Under the pieces are notes generated by a model. That model was not told the DNA's origin and made no database searches. It saw only the letters and a list, made by a program, of their open reading frames with translations. The position numbers and the translations under genes were made by a program. 22,482 bases of DNA from JAIPFM01 sp964494325 (lineage in GTDB: Bacteria; Planctomycetota; Phycisphaerae; Sedimentisphaerales; Anaerobacaceae), in assembly GCA_964494325.1 (NCBI GenBank), contig CAZBTJ010000091.1:1-22482 (forward strand), given 5' to 3'. The stretch's first letter is position 1. Each line of letters starts with the position of its first letter. Below are positions 6,533 through 14,490 of the stretch, piece after piece.

Positions 6533-7576
6533 TCAGCTCACAGTACGTTTTCCAGCTTTGCGATCGTTGTACTGTTGCTCGATCCAGTCATAGGTTAGCT
6601 TCATGCCCTCTTCTAGCGGCAGACTGGGCACCCAACCAAGGACTTCCTGGATGAAAGTATTGTCACTATTACGACCGGCCACCCCTGTTGGCGCAGTCAG
6701 ATCATGGGTCCGTTCCAGCGTCACGCCTCCCATCTTCTCAGCCATTGAAACCAAATCGCTAACGGAGATCAGATAATCAGAGCCCAGATTGATAGGCGTG
6801 GCAATCAAGTCCTCGCAATGCGTGATCATATCAATACCATTAACACAATCGTCAATATACATAAAGCTGCGAGTTTGGCTTCCATCACCCCAGACATCAA
6901 TGGCAAGCTTACCGGAATCCTTGGCTTCAATCACCTTGCGGCAGAGTGCTGCAGGGGCTTTTTCGCGACCACCGTCCCATGTACCATTGGGACCGTACAC
7001 GTTGTGGAATCTTGCGATAGCGGTCTTCATACCCCGTTCAGCCCAGTATTCCTGACAGAACATTTCGGAGACCAGTTTTTCCCACCCATAACCGCGTTCC
7101 GCCATGGCAGGATACGCATCGGATTCCTTGAGTGCCCGCACGTTCGGATCCTTTTGAAGATTCGTGTTGTAGGCACAAGCAGAAGAAGAGTAGAAGTACC
7201 GCTGTGCACCAGCCCGGTAGGCCTCTTCAATCATATGCGTGTTGATCAGAATGCTCCGAAGACACTCAATACGAAAACGCTCGATAAAACCCATGCCACC
7301 CATGTCGGCAGCCAGATTATACACCTCAGTCGCACCCTCGCAGGCCTTGCGGCAGTTCATCGGGTCACTGAGATCCAGACACAGAGACTCAACACCAGGT
7401 ACAACTTGATACCACTCGGGCAGCGGCTTTTTATCGATTCCCCGGATACGCGTGAAGCCCTGGTCATGAAAATATCGGGCCAAGGCACCGGCAATGAAAC
7501 CACCAGCTCCACCGATTACAATTAAATCGTCTTTATTTAACACTGACGCAGCTTTTGCATTCTCTTTGTTAGCCAT
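6533..7576 (-). CDS. GDP-mannose 3,5-epimerase-like NDP-sugar epimerase (347 aa)
   Basis: This is an extended short-chain dehydrogenase. VIGGAGGFIAG (about 20-30) is the NAD-binding loop, and AADMGGMGF follows at 89-97. SSSACAY puts Cys at 134, and YGWEK gives Tyr163 and Lys167. ARFHNVYGPNGTW and DGGREKAPA put Lys at 206. WGDGSQTRSFMYIDDC and GRNSDNT complete the family signature. Cys134, Tyr163, Lys167 and Lys206 sit at a constant offset of 11 from plant GDP-mannose 3,5-epimerase Cys145, Tyr174, Lys178 and Lys217, so the whole active site is kept. The plant enzyme turns GDP-mannose into GDP-L-galactose and GDP-L-gulose; a related reaction is likely here, but the substrate is not proven. It is the first gene of the operon, with GGTGAG before the ATG, and is divergent from the AraC regulator. 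Confidence 0.88.
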   Translation of the reverse strand: MANKENAKAASVLNKDDLIVIGGAGGFIAGALARYFHDQGFTRIRGIDKKPLPEWYQVVPGVESLCLDLSDPMNCRKACEGATEVYNLAADMGGMGFIERFRIECLRSILINTHMIEEAYRAGAQRYFYSSSACAYNTNLQKDPNVRALKESDAYPAMAERGYGWEKLVSEMFCQEYWAERGMKTAIARFHNVYGPNGTWDGGREKAPAALCRKVIEAKDSGKLAIDVWGDGSQTRSFMYIDDCVNGIDMITHCEDLIATPINLGSDYLISVSDLVSMAEKMGGVTLERTHDLTAPTGVAGRNSDNTFIQEVLGWVPSLPLEEGMKLTYDWIEQQYNDRKAGKRTVS

Positions 7577-7622
7577 TTTGTCATCTCACCATTGTTCAGG
7601 AATATTGCTTCGAGTTCATGTC

Positions 7623-7635
7623 GACCACCGTGGTC
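7623..7635. promoter_or_regulatory. Palindrome in the divergent intergenic region, possible operator
   Basis: GACCACCGTGGTC is a perfect inverted repeat with 6-base arms and one central base. It lies between the epimerase operon and the araC-type gene, centred about 53 bases upstream of the predicted regulator transcript start and within the probable leader of the operon. A site for the AraC-type regulator or another dimeric protein fits. AraC proteins often prefer direct repeats, so the owner is uncertain. Confidence 0.4.
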
Positions 7636-7647
7636 TCCATTCTAATA

Positions 7648-7676
7648 TTGACTTTTATTGCCATGATGATATTATA
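7648..7676 (+). promoter_or_regulatory. Promoter of the AraC-type regulator, overlapping a minus-strand -10 box
   Basis: TTGACT (7648-7653), a 16-base spacer and TATTAT (7670-7675) form a good sigma-70 promoter for the regulator, with a leader of about 65 bases. The reverse strand of 7671-7676 reads a perfect TATAAT, a possible -10 box for the divergent operon, but no good -35 box stands behind it. That is the usual design of an activator-dependent promoter. The two -10 boxes overlap, so the transcripts would compete. Confidence 0.5.
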
Positions 7677-7746
7677 AAGAATACAGATGGTAAGCTGTTA
7701 TGTCTTTTTTTGCCCACAATGCAACTATTATTGACTTTTTAGTGGT

Positions 7747-8625
7747 ATGATAGAAAAGATTCAGGATATCGGTGAAGTACCCTCATTCTATTCCACTCAG
7801 GTGTTGAAAGCCGAGCGGTTCTACTTCGATATGCATGCGCGTGGACGTCAAGGAATCACGGTGGTATGCGGCGGCAAAGAACATTGTGAACCTGATTTTC
7901 GCATTGATCGCAGTGATTTCCCATTTTATTCCATTGAGTATGTGGCCCGGGGCAAAGGAGAGCTCGTATTGCAGGACCACAAATACCCCTTGATCGCAGG
8001 AACCGTCTTTGCCTATGGCCCCAATATCCCTCATGTGATTACCACAGACCCCAAGGACCGCCTCGTAAAATACTTTGTGGATTTCAACGGATCTCGTGCC
8101 CTGCCGCTCTTAACGGAATATGCCCCGAATCCGGGGCAACTCGTCCATGCCAGTTCTCCCACCCAAATCCTGAAAATCTTTGAAGAATTGATTCTAAACG
8201 GACAAAATGTAACACGCTACAGTGATGTGATCTGTGCCACAATTCTTGAATACTTGGTGCTAAAAGTTGCAGAAACTGCCGTATCTCATGATTTTGCCCG
8301 AAGTACTGCGTTTGCCACGTATCAAACCTGTTGTGAGTATATTCGGGAAAACTGCCTTGCCCTGCAAACGCTCAGCCAGATGGCCGAAGCCTGCAATATT
8401 GATGAAGCCTATTTGTGCCGTTTGTTTAAGCGGTTCGGTGACCTCAGCCCCTACAAATACTTGAATCGTCTCAAGCTTAATATTGCGGCCATCCAACTGC
8501 AAACACCCGATACGACCATCAAGCAAATTGCCTTTGAATTGGGATTTAGCAGTCCTTTTCATTTTTCACGTGCATTCAAAAAAACCTATGGCGTGTCTCC
8601 GGATTCATTTCGCCACCGTCGCTAG
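7747..8625 (+). CDS. AraC-family transcriptional regulator (292 aa)
   Basis: The N-terminal half (about 1-160) is a cupin-like sensing domain with FYSIEYVARGKGELVLQ and the barrel segment YPLIAGTVFAYGPNIPHVI. The C-terminal 100 residues hold the two helix-turn-helix motifs of the AraC family: ALQTLSQMAEACNIDEAYLC RLFKRF and TTIKQIAFELGFSSPFHFSR AFKK, ending YGVSPDSFRHRR. The protein probably senses a small molecule, plausibly a sugar, and activates transcription. It is divergent from the epimerase-kinase-transferase operon with 170 bases between the starts, and a phosphohexomutase follows on the same strand, so these are its likely targets. The ribosome site is weak (AGTGG), but the protein start fits the fold. 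The ligand is unknown. Confidence 0.88.
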   Translation: MIEKIQDIGEVPSFYSTQVLKAERFYFDMHARGRQGITVVCGGKEHCEPDFRIDRSDFPFYSIEYVARGKGELVLQDHKYPLIAGTVFAYGPNIPHVITTDPKDRLVKYFVDFNGSRALPLLTEYAPNPGQLVHASSPTQILKIFEELILNGQNVTRYSDVICATILEYLVLKVAETAVSHDFARSTAFATYQTCCEYIRENCLALQTLSQMAEACNIDEAYLCRLFKRFGDLSPYKYLNRLKLNIAAIQLQTPDTTIKQIAFELGFSSPFHFSRAFKKTYGVSPDSFRHRR

Positions 8626-8717
8626 CCCTTGAGAGCGTGTGGAGAACCCAGCTTGACGCTGACTGACTATCGCTTTAAACTGGGCCTCTTTCAAAGGACA
8701 TGTAAGGATATGAATTG

Positions 8718-8759
8718 ATGAAACTCGTAAACTTATCCAGTATTGGAGTAAAAATATAA
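8718..8759 (+). promoter_or_regulatory. Possible short leader ORF before the phosphohexomutase gene
   Basis: ATG at 8718 opens 13 codons (MKLVNLSSIGVKI) and stops at TAA 8757-8759, two bases before the mutase ATG. AAGGAT lies upstream of it. The mutase itself has GGAG 13 bases from its ATG, which is far, so re-initiation after this leader could supply ribosomes. It may be chance. Confidence 0.25.
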
Positions 8760-8761
8760 CC

Positions 8762-10252
8762 ATGAAGATTAATATACAGAACCTCATGGATCGCAGTGGG
8801 GTCAAATTTGGCACGAGCGGTGCGCGTGGATTAGCCACTGAGATGACAGATTTTGTCTGTTATGTGTATACGTGCGGTTTTTTGCAATATCTTGAGTCTC
8901 AAGGTGACCTCAAACGAGGGCACACCGATGTGGCCATTGCCGGCGACTTGCGTCCAAGTACCGACCGAATTATGCAGGCTGTGCGACGAGCCGCAAACGA
9001 TATGGGGTACACACCCATCAACTGCGGAAAGGTCCCTTCACCAACAATCGCTCACTACGGCATTGTTAATCGCATCCCAGCCATCATGGTGACAGGGAGC
9101 CATATTCCAGCAGATCGCAATGGCATCAAGTTTAATACCTGTTCCGGTGAAATACTCAAGGCAGATGAAACCGCCATTCGCAAGGAATGCGTCTACGTCA
9201 GTGAGTCTCTATGTAATGACACTGGCCAGTTCGCAGAAGCAGTTGATACACCCTGGCCGGTATCGGAAACAGCACGAACCCTGTACTTGTCACGATATCT
9301 GGACACATTCCCCAGTGACTGTCTCGCAGGCCAACGTATTGGTGTGTACCAACACTCCGCAGTAGGACGGGACATTCTTATGCAGGTCTACCAAGGACTC
9401 GGCGCCGAAACAATCGCCCTGGGACGGTCCGACATATTCGTCCCGGTGGATACGGAGGCCATTCGCCCCGAAGATGTCGCCTTGGCAGCCCAGTGGACCG
9501 AGCGATACACCTTGAATGCCCTTATATCCACAGACGGTGACAGTGACCGCCCCCTCATCGCAGACGAATCCGGACAGTTTTTACGGGGCGACGTGGCAGG
9601 TATCCTCTGCGCCAAGTATCTCGGCGCTGATTCGGTTAGCACACCCGTCAGCTGCAATACAGCCGTTGAAAAGGCAAATCTTTTCAAGGAGGTACGACGC
9701 ACGTGCATTGGGTCTCCCTTTGTCATTGCCTCCATGATAGAGGCCAGTGAAGCCGGCGCAAAAACTGTGGTGGGTTACGAAGCCAATGCTGGATTTCTCA
9801 CCAATTCTGCGATATCACTCTTTGGCAAAACACTCGCGGCCCTTCCCACTCGTGATGCCATAATACTCCATCTTAGCATTCTCCTTCTATCCATCCAGGA
9901 AGGCAAACCCATCTCCGCCTTGATCGATGACCTGCCTCAACGATTCACAGCCAGTGACCGTTTGAAAGATTTCCCGCAGGCAAAAAGCCATGCGCTTCTC
10001 GCCATATTCAAAACAGGTGATCAAACGCAGGATACACTTCAAGCCACTAAGCTATTTGGCAAATATTGTGGAAACTGCCTACTGATTGACTATACAGATG
10101 GTGTGCGAATGACCTTTGACAATAGTGAAATCGTTCATTTGAGACCCTCTGGCAATGCGCCGGAGTTCCGATGTTATACAGAGGCAGCATCTTCGGACCG
10201 TGCCATCAAGCTCAATGCTTCCTGCCTGAAAGTTTTGCAGGGATACCTGTAA
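8762..10252 (+). CDS. Phosphohexomutase (phosphomannomutase/phosphoglucomutase family, 496 aa)
   Basis: All four signatures of the alpha-D-phosphohexomutase family appear in order: FGTSGARGL near the start, the phosphoserine loop VTGSHIPADRNGIKF (catalytic Ser113, His114), the metal loop DGDSDRP at 258-264 and the phosphate-binding RPSGNAPEFR at 461-470. The sugar-specificity loop reads GYEANAGF (338-345), where classical enzymes have GEMSGH or GExSGH, so this is a divergent subgroup. I recall the TGSHIP form in phosphomannomutase-like members. It would interconvert a hexose 6-phosphate and 1-phosphate in the cytoplasm, which supplies the 1-phosphate needed to make GDP-mannose or similar, the likely substrate of the nearby epimerase. 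It follows the AraC-type gene by 136 bases and converges on the DUF362 gene. Confidence 0.87.
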   Translation: MKINIQNLMDRSGVKFGTSGARGLATEMTDFVCYVYTCGFLQYLESQGDLKRGHTDVAIAGDLRPSTDRIMQAVRRAANDMGYTPINCGKVPSPTIAHYGIVNRIPAIMVTGSHIPADRNGIKFNTCSGEILKADETAIRKECVYVSESLCNDTGQFAEAVDTPWPVSETARTLYLSRYLDTFPSDCLAGQRIGVYQHSAVGRDILMQVYQGLGAETIALGRSDIFVPVDTEAIRPEDVALAAQWTERYTLNALISTDGDSDRPLIADESGQFLRGDVAGILCAKYLGADSVSTPVSCNTAVEKANLFKEVRRTCIGSPFVIASMIEASEAGAKTVVGYEANAGFLTNSAISLFGKTLAALPTRDAIILHLSILLLSIQEGKPISALIDDLPQRFTASDRLKDFPQAKSHALLAIFKTGDQTQDTLQATKLFGKYCGNCLLIDYTDGVRMTFDNSEIVHLRPSGNAPEFRCYTEAASSDRAIKLNASCLKVLQGYL

Positions 10253-10276
10253 ATCCGGCCATTGGAGCAGATTTCT

Positions 10277-11362
10277 TTAGCTGAAGTATTCAGTCAGTAA
10301 TTTAGAAATGCGGAATTTGCACTGGCATTCTTCAATGCTGTTGCCAAGAATATTGACCTTGTCCAGATCGCCCTGGCCCATGCCGGCCTGGGTCATGGTC
10401 TGCATGTACATGATCTGGTCCGGGTCAAATCCCATGACCTTGGTCGCAACCTTGTCAGCAGCCAGTGCATCGGTACTTGCCACAGTGATGCGTGAGTCAT
10501 AGGGATCACCGCCCACAGGCCCTTCGCCCTGCATCCCCTCAAAGCCATCAATCACGGCAAGATCAGGCCAGACCTGTTGAGCCAGGTGGAACATATTATA
10601 GTTAAGCACACTGTCTTTTTTGAACTTGTTCTGTGTGTGCATAATCCCCTTGTCGTTCTTTTTGTAGTCATTCAACGGTGTGGCCATAAGTACGTTCTTC
10701 AGGGACAACGTGGTGACAACGCGGTCATGTGTTTTGAGCTTGGCTGCAGAAATGATATACAGGTCAGGGTCAAAGAAGGTATTGATCAATCGCAGCCCCA
10801 AAGGCCGATTACCCCGGCCAAAAGCATAGCCCCAATGATACGGTTGCTTATTCAGATCAATCAGCTTGACACCATACTCACGCTCAAGTGGCAAATACCC
10901 ATAATTCTTATAGCCATCAAAGGTGCCTGCACGCGACGCTGTGGACTCACCAATGATGATGTCACCCTTATAGTGTGGCTTGAGAAAGTCAAGAATGGCA
11001 CGAACGACCTCTACATGCGTAGCACAGAGTGGCCGATTTGTCGTGACAAAATTGGGCTTGATCAAAAGACGCTTTTTACCCTGCAGTGAGGTAATCACCT
11101 CGTCTTCAATCTGCTTGAGTGCCGCGAGGGTAATATCTCGACGATCGTTTCCCTTGATCAGGGCCACATTACTGGTGTCAGTCAAAGGTGTCCAGAGCAT
11201 ACCCTTGTCTCTGCGACGAAACGGCACGCCCGTGGCCTGCCCCAGGATCGTGCTCTTCATAGCCGCACCACAAGCACCAGAAAATCCGGCGGCCGTTCCA
11301 ATGGCGCCCAATCCTAATCCCTTTAGCAAGGCTCGACGAGACAGATAGTTTTGTTTTGTCAT
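10277..11362 (-). CDS. Tat-exported DUF362 domain protein (361 aa)
   Basis: Two ATGs are adjacent; I choose the second because GGAG stands 6 bases before it and only 3 before the first. The N-terminus has a twin-arginine signal (LSRRALLKGLGLGAIGTAAG), with SGAC just after it that might act as a weak lipobox. The body matches DUF362: RLLIKPNFVTTNRPLCATHV, GDIIIGESTASRAG, LYIISAAKLKTHDRVVTTLS LKNVLMA, LAVIDGFEGMQGEGPVGGDP, and ASTDALAADKVATKVMGFDP. Export by Tat implies folding, and perhaps cofactor or metal loading, in the cytoplasm. DUF362 proteins often occur with iron-sulfur ferredoxin domains, but no Cys cluster is present here. The biochemical role is unknown. A hairpin terminator separates it from sppA upstream. 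Confidence 0.85.
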   Translation of the reverse strand: MTKQNYLSRRALLKGLGLGAIGTAAGFSGACGAAMKSTILGQATGVPFRRRDKGMLWTPLTDTSNVALIKGNDRRDITLAALKQIEDEVITSLQGKKRLLIKPNFVTTNRPLCATHVEVVRAILDFLKPHYKGDIIIGESTASRAGTFDGYKNYGYLPLEREYGVKLIDLNKQPYHWGYAFGRGNRPLGLRLINTFFDPDLYIISAAKLKTHDRVVTTLSLKNVLMATPLNDYKKNDKGIMHTQNKFKKDSVLNYNMFHLAQQVWPDLAVIDGFEGMQGEGPVGGDPYDSRITVASTDALAADKVATKVMGFDPDQIMYMQTMTQAGMGQGDLDKVNILGNSIEECQCKFRISKLLTEYFS

Positions 11363-11395
11363 CATGATCTCCAGTCAGAATGTGATATGTGTTTT

Positions 11396-11426
11396 AGTAC
11401 AGGACTGCTGCAAAAAGCCCTGTACT
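11396..11426 (-). terminator. Hairpin between sppA and the DUF362 gene
   Basis: AGTACAGG and CCTGTACT form a perfect 8-bp stem around a 15-base loop. On the minus strand it is followed by AAAACAC, so there is no T tract. It may be a weak or Rho-assisted terminator for sppA, or a structured leader of the DUF362 transcript. Confidence 0.4.
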
Positions 11427-11486
11427 GTACAGTTTCTGGTTTTCAGTTTTTTAGAAAACCGCATTCTTCACCGTGTATACTGCCTA

Positions 11487-11528
11487 CGGAAAACGGAAAA
11501 CTTAAAACTTAGAATTAAAAACTTAAAA
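11487..11528. repeat. Degenerate 7-base tandem repeat (CTTAAAA type)
   Basis: Six consecutive 7-base units fit exactly: CGGAAAA twice, then CTTAAAA-like units with one or two changes. The array is A-rich and lies directly after the sppA stop. It has the same 7-base period as the arrays at 14431, 18285, 19170, 19412 and 22200, but a different sequence. Confidence 0.75.
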
Positions 11529-11533
11529 CCGTT

Positions 11534-12595
11534 TTAATATCCCTTCCACATGTAAAGCAGCTCAGGGGTGGTCAGTTCATGAATCAGACTACGATCCAGC
11601 CTGATTTGCCCAACCTTGGATTTGACACTCAGCAGGCCGGCCAGACTAAATACTTCTTCATACTCCACAACCTTCACATTGCCCAAGCCCGCTTTGTTTC
11701 GCACTAGCTCGATCGCGTCTTCAAGATAGCCAATGTGGTCCACAAGTTTGTTGTCCTTGGCCGCCTGAGCCGAGTAGATACCACCATCCGCCAAAAGGCG
11801 TATTTGTTCCCTGTCCAAAATGCCTTCACGCCCCTCTGCCACGATGTCCAGAAAACGCTCGTAAGCCGGTGTAATCAAACGCTCATCAATGTACAATAGT
11901 TCTTCTTCTGAAGGGGCTCGATACGAACTGGGCCAATCTTTTTTCGGCCCCGATTTGACCACCACAGGCAAGATACCCAACTTATTTTCAAGCAGGTCCT
12001 GGACCACAAGATTTGAAAAGATCACACCAATAGAGCCCGTAATAACAGTGGGCTCTGCCATGATCTCTTCACAGGCCGCTGCCGCATAGTAGCCACCCGA
12101 TGCAGCCATGCCCTGCATAAAGGCCACCACGGGCTTTCGCTGATTGGCAGTACGATAGGCCTTGATTTTGGCAAAGATCTGGTCACTCGCTGAGATCGTA
12201 CCGCCCGGCGAATTGATCTTCACAATCACGCCAGCCACAGCCTTGTCCTGCTGAGCCATGGTCACCTGCTGTTGCAGCTTTTCAGACTGCACGTCGTTAA
12301 TCACGCCCTCGATGGAAATAATCACCAGCTTGTCCTTGAATCCCTTGCCCTGGATCACCCTCTCGTCAAACGGACCATCCGGTACACCCAGCACCATGGC
12401 CCCCAACCCAGTGATGGCCACAAAGAAGATCACATTGCCTACCATGGAAGATAAGAACAAAAACCACCAAAACCCTCGCCACCCATTGTGTCGTGGTCTC
12501 ACCTGATGGCCAGAAGGCGGACGCTGCGACATCCCTTGAGGTATTGGGGGGCTTGAAGCGTCTGTTGAATCAAAGCCATGATCTTGATAATCCAT
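11534..12595 (-). CDS. sppA: Signal peptide peptidase SppA, short type (353 aa)
   Basis: A 5'-extended start at 12625 exists, but it has no ribosome site. The ATG at 12595 has AAAGGG 5-6 bases before it and is preferred. A cytoplasmic Pro/Ser-rich stretch of about 38 residues precedes one membrane helix (FWWFLFLSSMVGNVIFFVAI). The protease domain of the S49/ClpP fold follows. INSPGGTISASDQIF is the oxyanion region, GMAASGGYYAA carries the Ser nucleophile (about residue 166) and VVVKSGPKKD carries the general-base Lys. These are the Ser-Lys dyad elements of the homotetrameric bacterial SppA. It cleaves leftover signal peptides in the membrane. The single-domain length matches the 36-kDa class rather than E. 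coli SppA. Confidence 0.92.
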   Translation of the reverse strand: MDYQDHGFDSTDASSPPIPQGMSQRPPSGHQVRPRHNGWRGFWWFLFLSSMVGNVIFFVAITGLGAMVLGVPDGPFDERVIQGKGFKDKLVIISIEGVINDVQSEKLQQQVTMAQQDKAVAGVIVKINSPGGTISASDQIFAKIKAYRTANQRKPVVAFMQGMAASGGYYAAAACEEIMAEPTVITGSIGVIFSNLVVQDLLENKLGILPVVVKSGPKKDWPSSYRAPSEEELLYIDERLITPAYERFLDIVAEGREGILDREQIRLLADGGIYSAQAAKDNKLVDHIGYLEDAIELVRNKAGLGNVKVVEYEEVFSLAGLLSVKSKVGQIRLDRSLIHELTTPELLYMWKGY

Positions 12596-12774
12596 GCAAT
12601 CCCTTTCAAAATGCAAAAAAGCCATATAGAATTATAGGAGTCATGCCAAACTCTGTCAAACCAAAGCCGCCTGGCAAACGTATGATCTGACATGAACGAC
12701 AATAAATCATTGCATTTTTATCCACGGATTTATAGAATGATTTGACTGATTCAACTAGAGAATACGCCCGTAAC

Positions 12775-12787
12775 CTGGAGGCTCCAG
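12775..12787 (+). promoter_or_regulatory. Palindrome covering the ribosome site of the alkaline phosphatase gene
   Basis: CTGGAG G CTCCAG is a perfect inverted repeat that contains the GGAGG Shine-Dalgarno, 3 bases before the ATG at 12791. It could be a protein site or hide the ribosome site by pairing between copies. A single-base loop cannot form the full hairpin. A PhoB box is not recognisable. Upstream, TTGCAT, a 17-base spacer and TAGAAT (about 12712-12740) form a possible promoter. Confidence 0.3.
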
Positions 12788-12790
12788 TTC

Positions 12791-14032
12791 ATGAGACAAT
12801 CCAAATTCATGCAGCATGCCTGCACCCTTTTGCTCATTATTTTTGCCCTTTTTTTCATTGTCCATGCTGAAGAAGTCAACTTCAACTATCCCTCAATCGA
12901 TCACGATTCGGACATCTCTTTTTATGAAGGCCCCAAACAAGACGTCTCCTACGCCTTGAACAAGCATGAATCCGTACGAAACGTAATTCTTTTAATAGGC
13001 GATGGCATGGGCCCGGCACAGGTGACTCTGGCCCGAACCAGCTCAGTGGGACTTGCGGGCAAATTGCACATGGAAACCCTGCCTGTCACAGGGCGTGTGC
13101 GCACCCATTCAGCGGACAATGTTGTCACAGATTCAGCCGCCTCTGGCACAGCCATGGCCTGCGGTGTAAAGACGAATAATGGCATGATTGGCATGACCCC
13201 TGACGGCACCCAATACACCAGTATTTTAGAGGCCGCTCAGAAAGATGGCATGCTCACAGGTCTGGTGGCCACCTCTGCCATTACCCATGCCACGCCAGCC
13301 TCTTTTGCAAGTCACGTGAAGTCCAGGAACAATGAAGTCACGATCGCCGAACATCTCATTGAACAACAAATCAATGTTCTATTGGGAGGCGGTCGTCATT
13401 TCTTCTTACATAAGTCCGAAACGGGCAGCAAACGCAAGGACAACAAAAACCTGATTACCGATGCCATGAAACTGGGCTACAAAGTGATTAAGGACCGGTC
13501 AGAAATCTATGGTCTCAAGGAAAGCCATGTACTCGGACTGTTTCAACTGGATGCCATGACCACCCAGGCCTCAGAACCCATGCTGGACGAGATGACGTCT
13601 GCCGCCATAGGGCTGCTCAACAAGCCATCCGGTTATATCCTCACGCGACCTCTCTACAAAGGGTTCTTCCTCATGGTCGAGGGCAGCCAGATCGACTGGC
13701 GATGTCACAGCAATGACGCTAAAGGGTGCATTCGTCAAACGCTGCTGTTTGACCAGGCCGTAAAATCGGCCATGGACTTTGCCGTGAAGGACAAACACAC
13801 CCTGGTGATTGTCACGGCAGACCATGAAACAGGTGGCCTGACCCTGGTCAAAAGAAGCAAAACGCAGCTTGCACCTAAATGGTCCACCAAGAGCCACTCA
13901 GGCATCCCTGTGCCCCTGTATGCCTACGGACCCGGCGCAGAGAACTTCATGGGAACACTTGACAACACAGAAATCCCCAGAAAGATTGCCAAGCTCCTGC
14001 GTATTTCAGACTTTCCTAAACCAAGGAAATAA
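12791..14032 (+). CDS. phoA: Secreted alkaline phosphatase, PhoA type (413 aa)
   Basis: GGAGG precedes the ATG by 9 bases. Residues 1-26 are a signal peptide (TLLLIIFALFFIVHA). The family motifs are complete: LLIGDGMG with metal-binding Asp71, the nucleophile in TDSAASGTA (Asp114, Ser115), the ligand region THATPASFASH, the second metal set VEGSQIDWRCHSND with Glu, Asp and His, then VTADHETGG and a His in SHSGIPVPLYAYGPGA. It hydrolyses phosphate monoesters outside the cytoplasm using two Zn and one Mg, and so supplies phosphate. At 413 residues it lacks large insertions. It is divergent from sppA. Specificity beyond monoesterase is not visible. Confidence 0.93.
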   Translation: MRQSKFMQHACTLLLIIFALFFIVHAEEVNFNYPSIDHDSDISFYEGPKQDVSYALNKHESVRNVILLIGDGMGPAQVTLARTSSVGLAGKLHMETLPVTGRVRTHSADNVVTDSAASGTAMACGVKTNNGMIGMTPDGTQYTSILEAAQKDGMLTGLVATSAITHATPASFASHVKSRNNEVTIAEHLIEQQINVLLGGGRHFFLHKSETGSKRKDNKNLITDAMKLGYKVIKDRSEIYGLKESHVLGLFQLDAMTTQASEPMLDEMTSAAIGLLNKPSGYILTRPLYKGFFLMVEGSQIDWRCHSNDAKGCIRQTLLFDQAVKSAMDFAVKDKHTLVIVTADHETGGLTLVKRSKTQLAPKWSTKSHSGIPVPLYAYGPGAENFMGTLDNTEIPRKIAKLLRISDFPKPRK

Positions 14033-14186
14033 TGGAGTTTGCCACTCACCCATACGCCAAAACAAACAAATCGAGGCAGGGCAATCCCATCTAAATTATC
14101 CGACTTGGTGCAAAACACGGTCACGTGGACCTGCAGGTTGAGGTCCAGGCCAGACGATCCGTAAATCAGGCCAAAAGAGTAAATAT

Positions 14187-14283
14187 CCAATACTCAACAA
14201 GGAATATCCATCAGATGAATGAAAAAAAACGGAGCGAAGCGACCTCCTTCCTTGGACATTGGATGTTCCGTGTTGGATATTGG
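14187..14283. repeat. Dispersed intergenic element with imperfect inverted repeat arms
   Basis: The 24-base arms (14187-14210 and 14260-14283) match as an inverted repeat at about 20 of 24 positions. A GGAG...CTCC stem sits inside (around 14231-14246). The translated phrase KRSEATSF of the middle part is one I recall from many unrelated, falsely called ORFs in environmental genomes, which suggests a widespread non-coding repeat. It lies in the 458-base gap between the phosphatase and serS. A 7-bp stem at 14126-14147 (GGACCT with AGGTCC) lies nearer the phosphatase end. The rest of the gap shows no gene. Confidence 0.55.
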
Positions 14284-14430
14284 GTGTTCAGTAGAAATAC
14301 GACGCACTTTAAACCAGAGAAAAAGCAGTTTGATCTTCGGATAAATTTCATCACGTTTTAGATGCGATTGCCCCGCAAATCGAGGGCTGCAGGCTTGTAT
14401 ATGGTCTCAAAATCGGGTATTTTGTGTGCT

Positions 14431-14479
14431 CGTTATTGGTGATTCGTTATTGGCTGTTCGTTGTTGGCACTTGGTTAGG
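14431..14479. repeat. Degenerate 7-base tandem repeat (CGTTATT/GGCTGTT type) before serS
   Basis: Seven consecutive 7-base units; CGTTATT-like and GGNNNTT-like units alternate, giving a 14-base super-period. The array ends 11 bases before the serS ATG, and its last unit GGTTAGG supplies the only Shine-Dalgarno-like sequence (TTAGGA). Confidence 0.8.
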
Positions 14480-14490
14480 ATTGATCTGGT

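Noticed and set aside
6818..7525. Long plus frame of 235 codons opposite the epimerase gene
   Set aside because: Antisense shadow; the epimerase motifs on the minus strand are decisive.
14125..14361. A 78-codon plus frame before serS
   Set aside because: It is the translation of an inverted-repeat intergenic element and has no ribosome site.
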